From contig NZ_KZ614146.1 in NCBI RefSeq assembly GCF_002886185.1, positions 1,259,699 through 1,323,698 of the forward strand: a stretch of 64,000 nucleotides of DNA, written 5' to 3'. Below the pieces are notes generated by a model that was not told where the DNA came from, did no database searches, and was given only the letters and a program-made list of their open reading frames with translations. Shown here one piece after another: positions 52,511 to 63,000 of the stretch. Made by a program: the position numbers and the translations under genes. Within the stretch, counting starts at the first letter, position 1, and each line of letters opens with the position of its first letter. Origin of the DNA: Salipaludibacillus neizhouensis (lineage in GTDB: Bacteria; Bacillota; Bacilli; Bacillales; Salisediminibacteriaceae).

Positions 52511-54565
52511 ATGTTAAATAGAAGGAATATTGTAGACCGTCACAATCCTAGTATTACGAAGATAGAGTCACTTGCACCACTATCAATTGGTAACAGAGAG
52601 TTTGGGTTTAGCTGTGACTTTACAGGGTTACAGACCTTTCCAGAAGCATATGAGACTCCACTTGGGACGCAATCAAATTGGGGGTGGCATTATACTGGTG
52701 GACCAAATCTTTATTCCGAGAAAGATATTATGTATCAAGGTTTTGATACATATGGACGACAGGTAAATTACCCGATGAAACCGGAAGGGAAAGAGGTAGC
52801 TTATAACTGGTTACGTCAAAATCCTCACAGACTACATTTAGGGAGAATTTCATTTCGGTTTTTAAGAGAAAATAATCAGTTCGTGCAATTGGATGAGATT
52901 ACAGGAATAAATCAAAAACTTGATTTATGGACAGGGATCGTTGAAAGTGAATTTTTTGTAGAAGGAGTTCCAGTCCAGGTCAAGACGGCTTGTCATGCAG
53001 ATCATGATGTCGTTGCTGTACAAGTATCTTCCCCATTAATTAAGGAGAAACGTATTCAGGTATTTACTCTTTTTCCAGCGCCTGATGTGACTCATAATAG
53101 TTGGTCAAAAGCTACACAGCCTGACTGGGATAATGATGACAGACACCAAACAGAATATCACTCACATACTGACAAATCAGTTTTACTTACACGGAAGATG
53201 GATCAGGATCAATATGATGTAAGATGGGATTGGAATAATGGTTCCTTGCAGCAAACGGGAGAACATGAATATACACTAATTGGTGATGGGAGCTCTGAAT
53301 TTTTAGAATTTGCGGTTTCCTACGCACCGAAAGAACCACCTTCTGTAAAACCAAAAACAGTATTTGAATCTAGTCGTTCCTTCTGGGAAGCATTTTGGCT
53401 AAATGGTGGAGCTCTCGATTTTTCTGGTAGTACCGACCCACGTGCGACGGAACTTGAACGAAGGGTAGTTCTTTCACAATATTTATCTACTATTCATAGT
53501 GCTGGTTCATTACCCCCACAAGAAACAGGTTTTATGTATAATAGTTGGTTTGGAAAATTCCATTTGGAAATGCACTGGTGGCACGGAGCACATTTTCCTC
53601 TATGGGGACGAAAGGAATATGTAGAAAATAGTCTTGAATGGTATCAATCTATATTGCCTCTAGCAAGGGAACTTGCTGAATCACAAGGTTATGCTGGGGC
53701 TAGATGGCCTAAAATGGTGGGGATAGATGGCAAACAAAGTCCTTCTCCGGTAGCACCAGGGTTAATTTGGCAACAACCACACCCAATGGCATTGGCTGAG
53801 ATGTGTTATTTAGTTCATCCAACTACAGAATTTCTTAAGCGCTTTCAATCGATCGTTTTTGAGGCTGCAGACTTCATGGTGTCCTATGCACATTGGAATG
53901 AGAAGAAGGAAGTTTATGTTCTTGGACCACCACTAATACCTGCTCAAGAGTGTCACTATATACACGATAGTTTAAATCCTCCATATGAGCTTGAATATTG
54001 GAAGTATGGTTTGGAAATCGCAATTAGTTGGGCTAACCGATTAAATCTACCTGTGAATCCAATGTGGTCACGGGTAGCCAATTCATTAGCAAAGCCACGA
54101 TATGAAGATGGTGTGTATCTTGCACATGAGAATTGTTTAAATACATTTACAGAGAAAAATCATGATCATCCTTCCATGCTTGGAGCCTTAGGTATTTTAC
54201 CTGGTACGTTGGTGGATCCGGAAATCATGAGAAATACGTTATATAAGGTAAAAAAAGTATGGAATTGGGAATCTGCATGGGGGTGGGATTTTCCAATGTG
54301 TGCAATGACTGCTACTAGGTTGGGAGAAAGAGAGCTAGCTTTAGACTTTTTATTAATGGATGCTACTAAAAATACGTATTTGGTAAATGGCCATAATTAT
54401 CAACGGTCTGGTTTGACCGCATACTTACCAGGTAATGGTGGGCTTTTAACCGCGGTTGCCATGATGGTTTGTGGATGGAAGGATGGTTCAGATCATCATT
54501 GCCCAGGGTTCCCACAAGATGGTAGTTGGTCGGTGAAATGGGAAGGGTTACATTCCTTATTATAA
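52511..54565 (+). CDS. Unassigned six-hairpin glycosidase-like protein
   Basis: The protein is 684 residues from ATG 52511, seven bases after GGGGTGG. A longer TTG frame (52481) has no site. The N-terminal half (to about 330) is a beta-sandwich with RHNPSITKIESLAPLSIGNR and GLQTFPEAYETPLGTQSNWG. The C-terminal half is alpha-helical and rich in Trp and His (MHWWHGAHFPLWGRKEYVEN, WQQPHPMALAEMCYL), resembling the (alpha/alpha)6 barrels of GH65/GH95-like clan enzymes. No signal peptide. I do not recognise a named family, and catalytic acids cannot be placed with certainty. It probably acts on an imported pectin oligomer. Confidence 0.7.
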   Translation: MLNRRNIVDRHNPSITKIESLAPLSIGNREFGFSCDFTGLQTFPEAYETPLGTQSNWGWHYTGGPNLYSEKDIMYQGFDTYGRQVNYPMKPEGKEVAYNWLRQNPHRLHLGRISFRFLRENNQFVQLDEITGINQKLDLWTGIVESEFFVEGVPVQVKTACHADHDVVAVQVSSPLIKEKRIQVFTLFPAPDVTHNSWSKATQPDWDNDDRHQTEYHSHTDKSVLLTRKMDQDQYDVRWDWNNGSLQQTGEHEYTLIGDGSSEFLEFAVSYAPKEPPSVKPKTVFESSRSFWEAFWLNGGALDFSGSTDPRATELERRVVLSQYLSTIHSAGSLPPQETGFMYNSWFGKFHLEMHWWHGAHFPLWGRKEYVENSLEWYQSILPLARELAESQGYAGARWPKMVGIDGKQSPSPVAPGLIWQQPHPMALAEMCYLVHPTTEFLKRFQSIVFEAADFMVSYAHWNEKKEVYVLGPPLIPAQECHYIHDSLNPPYELEYWKYGLEIAISWANRLNLPVNPMWSRVANSLAKPRYEDGVYLAHENCLNTFTEKNHDHPSMLGALGILPGTLVDPEIMRNTLYKVKKVWNWESAWGWDFPMCAMTATRLGERELALDFLLMDATKNTYLVNGHNYQRSGLTAYLPGNGGLLTAVAMMVCGWKDGSDHHCPGFPQDGSWSVKWEGLHSLL

Positions 54566-54668
54566 AGTAGAGTAAGTTCTTTTACATGGTGTAGAAAGAA
54601 GGAAATTTTAGCATGATATGACGAAAAAAATAACAATAGATGAAATGATAAAGGAGAATGAATGACTA

Positions 54669-55790
54669 ATGCAACCAAACCAATGGTCAATGAAAATTGC
54701 TGAAACAATACTTTCGCAATGCGAAAATGGATATCACCCCAAAATTGCTAATAAATGGGGATATGTAGCGGGAATGACATTAAAGGCATTTGACTGGCTT
54801 TCAGAATGGAGTGGTAATGAAGAATATCACTTAATGGTTAAAAGACATATGGATCTATTTATTCAAGAAAATGGAACGATAAAAAACTATTCCATTGAGG
54901 AATATAATTTGGATCATATTAATGAAGGAAAGAACTTATTCTTACTTTGGAATCGTACTGGAGAGGAAAAGTATAAGAAGGCGATTCAGCAGCTAGTATC
55001 ACAGCTTGTAGGACAGCCAAGAACAAGTGGAGGAGGTTTTTGGCATAAAAAAATCTATCCTTTTCAAATGTGGCTTGACGGTGTTTATATGTCATCACCT
55101 TTTTTAGCTGAATATGCGAAAACATTTCATGATTCTGAAGGATTTGACGATGTTGCAAGGCAAATCCTGTTGATTGAGGAGAAAACGCGCAACCCAAAAA
55201 CGGGGCTACTGCATCATGCATGGGATGAAAGTAGAGAACAGCGTTGGTGTGACAAGGAAACGGGTCAATCATTCCACATCTGGGGACGTGCAATGGGATG
55301 GTATTGCATGGCCATTGTTGATTCCCTTGAACATTTTCCAGTTAATCATCCGAAACGTGGTCAAATCATGGGTATTTTTGAGCGAATGGCCCACGCTATT
55401 AAAAGTGTTCAAGACCAAGAGAGTGGACTCTGGTATCAGTTATTGGATCAAAACGGAAGAGAGAAAAATTATTTAGAAGCATCTGGTTCCTGTATGCTGA
55501 CATATGCATTGGCAAAAGGAATCCGTTTAGGTTATTTGTCGGGTATTAATCTGGATGTCGTAATCCGTTCGTATGAAGGTATCCATAAACATTTTGTCAC
55601 TGAAGATGAAGATGGCGTTCACCTCCATGGTATATGTAGAGGGGCTGGTCTTGGTGGGGATAAGTACCGGGATGGTTCTTATGACTATTATATGAGTGAG
55701 CAAATAGTAAGTGATGATCTTATGGGAGTAGCCCCATTTTTACTAGCGAGTATTGAAATGGAAAAATTAGCTAAACCTCAAATTATATGA
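54669..55790 (+). CDS. GH105 unsaturated rhamnogalacturonyl hydrolase (YteR/YesR-like)
   Basis: The 373-residue single-domain enzyme has the YteR layout: NKWGYVAGMTLKAFDWLSEW at the start, NLDHINEGKNLFLLW (D82, the equivalent of YteR D88), FQMWLDGVYMSSPFL (D137, equivalent of D143), HIWGRAMGWYCMAIVDSLEH, and the C-terminal SGSCMLTYALAKGIRLGYL. It hydrates and releases the unsaturated galacturonate from disaccharides made by rhamnogalacturonan lyases. A 15-codon frame (MTKKITIDEMIKENE) ends just upstream, where AAGGAG also lies 12 bases before the start. It is the second GH105 in the locus, shorter and without extension. Confidence 0.92.
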   Translation: MQPNQWSMKIAETILSQCENGYHPKIANKWGYVAGMTLKAFDWLSEWSGNEEYHLMVKRHMDLFIQENGTIKNYSIEEYNLDHINEGKNLFLLWNRTGEEKYKKAIQQLVSQLVGQPRTSGGGFWHKKIYPFQMWLDGVYMSSPFLAEYAKTFHDSEGFDDVARQILLIEEKTRNPKTGLLHHAWDESREQRWCDKETGQSFHIWGRAMGWYCMAIVDSLEHFPVNHPKRGQIMGIFERMAHAIKSVQDQESGLWYQLLDQNGREKNYLEASGSCMLTYALAKGIRLGYLSGINLDVVIRSYEGIHKHFVTEDEDGVHLHGICRGAGLGGDKYRDGSYDYYMSEQIVSDDLMGVAPFLLASIEMEKLAKPQII

Positions 55791-55833
55791 AAATAGTCAT
55801 TGAAAATAATAGATAAATAGATTGATCGAGAAA

Positions 55834-55862
55834 AATATCACTTGCACACTGCAAGTGATATT
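55834..55862 (+). terminator. Perfect 12-bp hairpin between GH105 and GH95-like genes
   Basis: AATATCACTTGC (55834-55845) pairs with GCAAGTGATATT (55851-55862), loop ACACT, followed by TTGTTAAAG. It may terminate part of the transcripts, leaving the last gene at lower expression. Confidence 0.6.
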
Positions 55863-55897
55863 TTGTTAAAGAGAATCGAACTGGAGGTTTTTAGTTA

Positions 55898-58288
55898 ATG
55901 ATGGATAAGAAAAATTCTAGAAATCGCATTTCTTTAAAATATCCTGCAGCATGGTGGAGGAATATGTGGAGAGATGGTTTACCATCTGGAAACGGCAAAT
56001 TAGGTGCTTCTGTTTCAGGTGGTGTGAGTTTGGAAAAGATCTTAATCAACCATGAAGGGTTATGGCATAGGGGCAAAAAAGATGTACTTCCAGATGTTGG
56101 TTATACGCTAAATGAAACACGTGATCTAATGAAGAAAGAAAAATACAAGGAAGCAAGCTGGCATTTAACAAATACATTAAAAGAGAACGGATATGATACT
56201 CGCTTAGCATCGTTTTTACCTCTTGTTGAATTAACCCTTAGGATGCAGCAGACAGAAGGGTTTAAACACTATCGTAGAGAAGTTGATATGGAAACAGGAG
56301 AGGTATCGGTAAGGTGGAAAGAGGGAAATGAGTTATTTGAACGAAATTTATTTGTTTCACGAGCGGATGATGTTGTTGTATATGAAATAAAATCAACAAG
56401 TGAATTACTAACTACAGATTTTCAGCTTGGACTACGTAAGACGGATAGGAACAACATGGAGCAGCGGGTAAAAGAATTGGAATGTTCAGTTCAGTACAAA
56501 GTAGAAGATAATTTTATCTTCTTTACGGCAAAAAATGATGATAACACTGAATATGGGGCAGTATTACGAATAATTCCTACTGGTGGCAAGATGAATAGTG
56601 ACAATAATTGTCTTCGCTGTGAGGATGCTAAACACATACAAACGATTATGAAAGTTTTTATTAAAGGAGACCATGTAATAGAGTGGGCACGTATTCAAGA
56701 AGAGCTATTAGAAATGAAGGGTGATTACCAAGACTTGCTACAGGCACATATTCCATTACATACAAAATTATTCCATACAGCCTCCTTACAATTGAGTGAT
56801 TCTGAAGAAGAACATTCAAATGAAGAACTCTTACTAGATGCTTATGAAGGAGAAGCTTCCATTCCATTAATAGAAAAATTGTGGAAGTATGGAAGGTACC
56901 TTTTTATCTCTGGTACGAGACCTGAGGGACAACCGTTTGGGATGTATGGTCTTTGGGGTGGAGATTATAATCTGATGTGGTGTCATCGGATGGCAAATGA
57001 AAACATTCAAATGATGTATTGGCATGCAACAGTAGGGGGGCTATCCGAACTAGTGCCAGCCTTATTTAATTATTATGAGGACATGATGGAAGATTTTCGA
57101 GGGAATGCAAAAAAATTATATGGATGTCGTGGTATATATATACCTGCAGGGACAACTCCTGGTATTGGTGTACCAAATCAAATCGTTCCTGTAATTATGA
57201 ATTGGACCGGGGCAGCTGGATGGTTGGCACAGCATTATTATGACTATTATCTATACACTGGGGACAAGAAAATTTTGATAGAGAAAGTGCTCCCATTTAT
57301 GAAAGAAGTTGTTCTTTTTTATGAGGATTTTCTTGTCATAGATGAAGGTGGTAATTACCAGTATCTACCCTCAGTTTCACCAGAAAATACTCCAGATAAT
57401 TTTATGCCAAAGGATGGTAAACAAATTGCACATCCTATGCCAACCACAATCAATGCAACAATGGATTTGGCGATATTGAAAGAAGTGTTACATCATTTAA
57501 TCGAGGGAGCAAAGGAAACGGCTTTTTATTTAGATGAAATTGAAAAGTGGCAGGAAATGCTTACCCGTATACCCCAATATGAAGTCAATCAAGATGGTGC
57601 CACTAAAGAATGGTTACACCCTGCATTTGAAGACAGGTACAACCATCGCCATATATCTCATATCTATCCTGTTTTTCCAGGTAGAGAAATTAACCAAGAA
57701 CAAGATCAGGAACTGTTCGAGGGATTTAGAGTTGCCGTATCAAAGAGAATATTAGGTGCTCAAACCGGTTGGTCCCTGGCACATATGTCGAGTATATGGG
57801 CTAGAATGAACGACGGGAACAAAGCTTTGGAATGTTTAGATATCCTCACACGTTCCTGTCTCTTAACTAATTTTTTCACTGTTCATAATGATTGGCGAAA
57901 TATGGGATTAAATATGGAAATTGAGACAGCGCCAATCCAATTAGATGCGAGTATGGGCATTATTAATGCAGTACAAGAAATGCTCCTATTTGTTTCTCCC
58001 AATATGATCAAACTATTACCGGCACTTCCTACAAAGTGGAAGAAAGGGAATGTAGGGGATTTTCGTTTTATGACCGGAAGGGTTTCCTATTCGTGGAATT
58101 TAGAAACACAATTATTATGTGGTGAAATCGTTGCTGATAGAGAAACCCTCATCACTTTGAAACTTCCTGGGTTTGCAAACTGTTTACTAACAGGTGATGG
58201 GGTCAGAATAAGCGAATCGTCATTAGGAAAAACGTATTATACGATAACGATGAAAAAGGGAATGACTCTTCATATCAAACCGATGTAG
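55898..58288 (+). CDS. GH95-like glycoside hydrolase (alpha-L-fucosidase/galactosidase type)
   Basis: The 796-residue protein starts at ATG 55898 (or 55901) after CTGGAGGTTTTTAG. It has the GH95 architecture: an N-terminal beta-domain with AAWWRNMWRDGLPSGNGKLG and INHEGLWHRG, a linker, and an (alpha/alpha)6 barrel with NIQMMYWHATVGGLSELVPA, SVSPENTPDN and NHRHISHIYPVFPGREI. The late INAVQEMLLFVSPNMIKLLP stretch is the family C-terminal jelly-roll region. No signal peptide is present, so it acts inside the cell. GH95 members remove alpha-L-fucose or alpha-L-galactose; both occur as pectin side-chain sugars, but the specificity is not determined here. Confidence 0.85.
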   Translation: MMDKKNSRNRISLKYPAAWWRNMWRDGLPSGNGKLGASVSGGVSLEKILINHEGLWHRGKKDVLPDVGYTLNETRDLMKKEKYKEASWHLTNTLKENGYDTRLASFLPLVELTLRMQQTEGFKHYRREVDMETGEVSVRWKEGNELFERNLFVSRADDVVVYEIKSTSELLTTDFQLGLRKTDRNNMEQRVKELECSVQYKVEDNFIFFTAKNDDNTEYGAVLRIIPTGGKMNSDNNCLRCEDAKHIQTIMKVFIKGDHVIEWARIQEELLEMKGDYQDLLQAHIPLHTKLFHTASLQLSDSEEEHSNEELLLDAYEGEASIPLIEKLWKYGRYLFISGTRPEGQPFGMYGLWGGDYNLMWCHRMANENIQMMYWHATVGGLSELVPALFNYYEDMMEDFRGNAKKLYGCRGIYIPAGTTPGIGVPNQIVPVIMNWTGAAGWLAQHYYDYYLYTGDKKILIEKVLPFMKEVVLFYEDFLVIDEGGNYQYLPSVSPENTPDNFMPKDGKQIAHPMPTTINATMDLAILKEVLHHLIEGAKETAFYLDEIEKWQEMLTRIPQYEVNQDGATKEWLHPAFEDRYNHRHISHIYPVFPGREINQEQDQELFEGFRVAVSKRILGAQTGWSLAHMSSIWARMNDGNKALECLDILTRSCLLTNFFTVHNDWRNMGLNMEIETAPIQLDASMGIINAVQEMLLFVSPNMIKLLPALPTKWKKGNVGDFRFMTGRVSYSWNLETQLLCGEIVADRETLITLKLPGFANCLLTGDGVRISESSLGKTYYTITMKKGMTLHIKPM

Positions 58289-58347
58289 CTAGTAGGATAT
58301 ATTTATTTTTGAAGACAGGTTGCATTTTCTTCACCATCATTCAGTAA

Positions 58348-58827
58348 GAACTTCAATTAGAATCGGGAGTAGCACTGTTTGTAAAATCCCTTAATGCTGC
58401 AGGCATTTCAACCCTCGCAAGTTGTGACGGACATGGAGAAAAAGCGCCATCTATTACGTTAAATGGTCGTTATAACGCGTGTTGGTTTAAGCTGTTTTAT
58501 CAACAGTTAATAAAAAGAACGAACTTAAACTATGCATGGAAGCTCGTTCAAGTAAATAAGACAGATATCGCATTAGAGGCAGAGAGCAAGGATGATTCAT
58601 GGAAATTAAAGGATGAGCTCGCCGACACGTATCAAATGTCCAGATACTTTCGACAGTACGCACCTGCAATGAACAAGATTAGAAATGAGATATTTGGAGC
58701 TGATTATAATGATACTCGTAAGGTAGTGAAGGAAATGGATGATGCAGAGCTTTATGGTTGGATGGCGGGGCGGTATCAGGAGTATGATCGGGGGTTGAGA
58801 GAGGATTTGGCGAAAGAGAGTGTTTAG
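58348..58827 (+). pseudogene. 5'-truncated gene, right copy of the 399-bp direct repeat
   Basis: An open frame of 159 codons without a start encodes ESGVALFVKSLNAAGISTLA, SCDGHGEKAPSITLNGRYNA and on through DDAELYGWMAGRYQEYDRGL. From 58440 to 58838 it matches 40792-41190 at most positions but lacks that copy's nonsense codon. It extends about 90 bases further upstream than the left copy. The parent family is not recognised, and a complete gene may exist elsewhere. The copies flank 17 kb of pectin genes in the same orientation. Confidence 0.7.
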
Positions 58828-58855
58828 GGTTCGTGGGGGAAGGATTGATTAAATT

Positions 58856-58897
58856 ACACTCGGATAATGGTGAAAACCAGAATCCGAGTGTTTTTTG
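58856..58897 (+). terminator. Terminator after the right direct repeat
   Basis: ACACTCGGAT (58856-58865) pairs exactly with ATCCGAGTGT (58882-58891), followed by TTTTT. Confidence 0.85.
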
Positions 58898-58923
58898 CAT
58901 ATTGAGGAGGTGTACGAGTATTA

Positions 58924-58950
58924 ATGTCGATGAAGGACATAGCAAAGTAA
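58924..58950 (+). pseudogene. N-terminal relic of a LacI-type regulator
   Basis: ATG 58924 behind GAGGAGG encodes MSMKDIAK and then TAA. MKDIAK is the universal start of LacI/PurR-family helix-turn-helix domains. The rest of the gene is missing or scrambled, and 58951-59221 holds nothing recognisable. This is a short match and therefore tentative. Confidence 0.4.
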
Positions 58951-59221
58951 TAATGTGATGGAAATTGAAAGATATACATACAGCCTTTTATTAATTTTAT
59001 AAATATGTACGGAGGAAGGTATTGGATTGTTCAATTAGGGTATACCTCAACTGAACAAAATAGAATGAAGTAATATCAGGTTGTTCAATTAATAGAAAAT
59101 AGTTTATGGATTTACTTAGAAACTATTTACTTGATTAATCCTGAGTGGAAAAGGTAGTGCTAAAAGAAAATTTCATTATAGAAGTTGAGGTAAGTTAAAG
59201 ACTTAGGATTTCTTCAGTAAA

Positions 59222-59560
59222 CTATCCAGATTGATGACAAAACATTTGAATCATGTCTAGAGCATGCTCTGTCATAGGGCCAACCAATGCTAATGTTTCC
59301 TTTCTTAAAGACCCTCCCAAAAGATGTACATCAATACTTGGATGATCCTGCAGTTCCTGAGTGACCTTAACCGAACTTGTTACGACTGTTAGTTCCGAAA
59401 AGGCTTTCAATTATTTTGAAAGTTGTAATGTCGTTGTCTTTGAATCAATTGAAAGTTTTCACTTAATTCCTGTACTGATGCCCGCGTAAGTTTTTTAATG
59501 TATTGAACTATTTTTAATTTGAGCGGTTAGTTTGCTCCCCCTCAAAAAGTTAAAAAAGTT
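59222..59560 (-). pseudogene. Decayed DeoR family regulator
   Basis: On the minus strand an N-terminal piece from about 59520 to 59410 reads QYIKKLTRASVQELSENFQ, the DeoR helix-turn-helix start, and then runs off frame. From 59410 the next frame reads LTVVTSSVKVTQELQDHPSI and DVHLLGGSLRKETLALVGPM, the sugar-phosphate-sensing domain, stopping at 59222. The recognition helix and the C-terminal third are missing. DeoR/FruR proteins often control fructose genes, which fits the levanase next to it. The regulator is non-functional here. Confidence 0.7.
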
Positions 59561-59934
59561 CCTCCATAGAAGTTTATCTAGAATATCCTCAATTTCGAGA
59601 AAAATCCATGATCATTTGTGATTGTATATGAGTGTAATGGAGCTTCTCTTCTATTGTCAATAATTCTTCAATTCTTATTTTGGCAAAAATAAATAGGATT
59701 TACCTAATATCCAAAGACCAATAATGGATTCTTCAAACAAAATTATTCACTGTATAGTCTTTATACCTATTATATTGTAAATATTATGAATATACTTTCA
59801 GAATTATTAGGTCTATGAACATCGATAACAGGAAAGTAATGAAAATTGACAAAATTTACATACACATGTAATATTACAAACAATTGCAAACAATCAAAAA
59901 ACTTCATAAACGATCACTCATTATCCGATTAGTT

Positions 59935-59950
59935 TTGCAAACGGTTTCTA
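59935..59950. promoter_or_regulatory. cre candidate upstream of the levanase gene
   Basis: TTGCAAACGGTTTCTA fits WTGNAANCGNWNNCAW with one mismatch, 84 bases before the levanase start. AGGGGGGG follows at 59961. The region 59561-59934 is AT-rich and holds no other recognised feature. Confidence 0.55.
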
Positions 59951-60033
59951 TATTTCGTTAGGGGGGGGATTCTTAACAATCGATTTAGTTCAGGTTTATG
60001 TGAATCTATCCAAAAATTAGAAAGGTGGATGTT

Positions 60034-63000
60034 ATGTTGTTCAAACGATTTATAATATTAGGATTTTTAATATGTTTGTTTATAAGTTTGGCTAGTTTTC
60101 CGTTAGGGCCGGTGGCAAGTGATGAGAATGAAGATGTAAGTATAGGTGTTGATTCAGGTTATTACAATGAGATATACCGGAACCAATTTCACTTTTCACC
60201 TGAAGCGAATTGGATGAATGACCCGAATGGAATGGTGTATCATGACGGGGAATATCACTTGTTTTATCAATATTACCCATACGGGCTCACTTGGGGACCA
60301 ATGCACTGGGCGCACGCTGTCAGTGAGGACCTCGTTCATTGGGAGCATTTACCTCTCGCTCTGGCCCCTGATGAATATGGTGATATCTTTTCAGGAAGCG
60401 CTGTCATTGATTACGATAATACAGCTGGTTTTGGCGATGATGCGATGATCGCTATATTTACGCATTCTGGCAAAGAGGGGCAAGTACAAAGTCTTGCTTA
60501 CAGTCATGACAATGGGCGAACTTGGGATAAGTACGAAGGCAACCCAGTTATGCCCGATCCGCCTGTAGCTGATTGGAGAGATCCGAAAGTGTTCTGGCAC
60601 GATGAGAGCGAACATTGGGTAATGGCTCTGGCAGCGGATGACCGCATAATGTTTTATACTTCTCCAGATTTAAAAACCTGGGAGGACGGAAGCGAATTTG
60701 GTCCGGATGGCGGAGTTCAAGCGAACGGAGCTGAAGAGGAGGAAATTCTTACATTATCCCCCCAGCGTGGTGGAGATTTCACCTATAAAGGGGATATAAC
60801 TTTAGTCGAGAAAAATGGTCGAAAAGGTTCGGGAGGACTTGTTTTCCGTTCCAATGAAAACGGTGACAATGGGTATGTTGTCGACTTAAATGCTGAAGAA
60901 GACGAGGTACGACTCATCAAAGTTGTAGAAGGCGAACGAACAACACTAGAGACACAACCTTGGTCTCTGGATACATTTGAGACATATGGATTAAAAGTGA
61001 AGACCGAAAACGATCTAATTCAAGTAGTCCTGGATGATGAATCAATCATTGAGGTACATGATACTTCGTTTACTAACGGGCAATTTGGTTTAACAGCGTG
61101 GAATTCGACCGCAGAATTTCGTAACATTCATTTTGAAAACGAAACAAACTTCCTCACTAATTTGTCTGGATGGCAAGAAAAAAGCAGTAATTGGAAAGAA
61201 ATGAATGAAGGTTTACAAGCAGATGCAGATGAAAATACCTTCTTAATGAGTGGTCAACAATCAGAGAACTTTTATTACGAAGCTGAAATGACCTTGCTGG
61301 ACAAAGGAAGTAGCTCGCTCGTCTTTCGAGCTGATGAAGACGCCAATAACGGATATTTCACTAGATTGGACGCAGAAAAAAATCAAGTGCGTATTGAAAA
61401 AATCGAAAATGGTGAAACTTCGGTGATTGCTGAACAAGATTACTCTATCACTTCAGGAGAGACGTATCCAGTTAGGGTAAGTGCTGTCGATCATGATATA
61501 CACGTATCAATCAACGGTGAAATAGTCCTCAAGACAGAGGATGACAGCTATTCTGACGGTCTTGTTGGGTTGCACACGGCTAATGGTTCTTCGTTATTTC
61601 AACATGTGAATGAATATGAGTATATCAGTACAGATGTGCGAGAAATTGAGAATGGAGATTTTGAAACTGGAGATTTAACAGGGTGGAACCCAGTTCGTGG
61701 AAATGCTTTCACTGATGATCATGTGACAGATGAAGAAGAATGGTGGGGTGGAATGTTTGATCAAGAGGGAACATATCACCTCTGGGGTTACGGTCCTGAA
61801 GGAGACAATGCTACCGGGGAAATGCATTCTGACAATTTTCAACTGGACGGGACTGGAGAAATAAACTTGCTTCTCGGTGGCGGGCATAACCCGGATGCCC
61901 TATATGTCTCTTTAATGCGAGCCTCAGATAATAAAGAATTATTGCGACAACCAAATACTAAATTTGAAGATGATGAAACGTACCGTCGTTATGTTTGGGA
62001 CGCCTCTGAATTTTTGGGACAGACATTGTATTTAAAAGTAGTTGACCAAGCTACAGGAGGCTGGGGTCACTTGAATTTGGACGATGTAAATGTAAAAAAC
62101 ACAGGAGATCTGCCTGCTGAGGTAGATCAAGTTGCGAGAGAACCTGAGCGTTATGAGTATCAGACAGAAGGGGAGATTAATGATTGGAACAGTGTCTCCG
62201 GTGAGTGGGTCGACTCCACCTATGGTAATTACGGAGGAGTCTGGGAATGTCCTGCATTGTTTGAACTCCCCATAGATGGAGATTCGAATGAAACCAAATG
62301 GGTGCTGCAAGTTAGTGTGCAAGATGGCGCGATTGCTGGCGGTTCAGGGATGCAGTACTTTGTCGGTGACTTTGACGGAGAGACCTTTACGAGTGATGAT
62401 CCTCCTGAAGAGGTAAAATGGGCGGATTATGGATCAGATTACTACGCCGGGGTTGAATGGAGTAACCTAGAAGGTGATAATGGAGAACGCTATTGGCTCG
62501 CTTGGATGAGTAACTGGCAATATGCCAACGATACTCCTACGAGCAACTGGCGTGGTTCTATGAGTTTAGTGCGTGAGATGGAATTAACGGATACAGAAGA
62601 TGGACTCCAATTACGTCAAACTCCGGTTAGCTTAGATTCATTGCGGGAACAACAACATCGTGAGACGTTAGATGATGAGATTATATCAGGTGATAGTGAT
62701 TTATTATCTGACTTCTCTAGTAATAGTTACGAGTTGATCGCAGAATTTGAGTTAACGGACACAACCGCTACAGAGTTTGGGTTTAAAGCTCGAAAAGACA
62801 ATGCAGATGAGTATGCTAAAATCGCTTATCATGTTGATGAAGAGAGTTTATTCGTAGACCGTACCAACTCGGGTAATTTTAATTTCGGCCCAAATGTAAA
62901 CAATCTTCAAGATGCTCCTCTTAAAGCGGAGGACGGTACCATAAAAATCCATGCATTCGTCGATCGATCATCGATTGAAGTTTTTGGTAATGATGGATTG

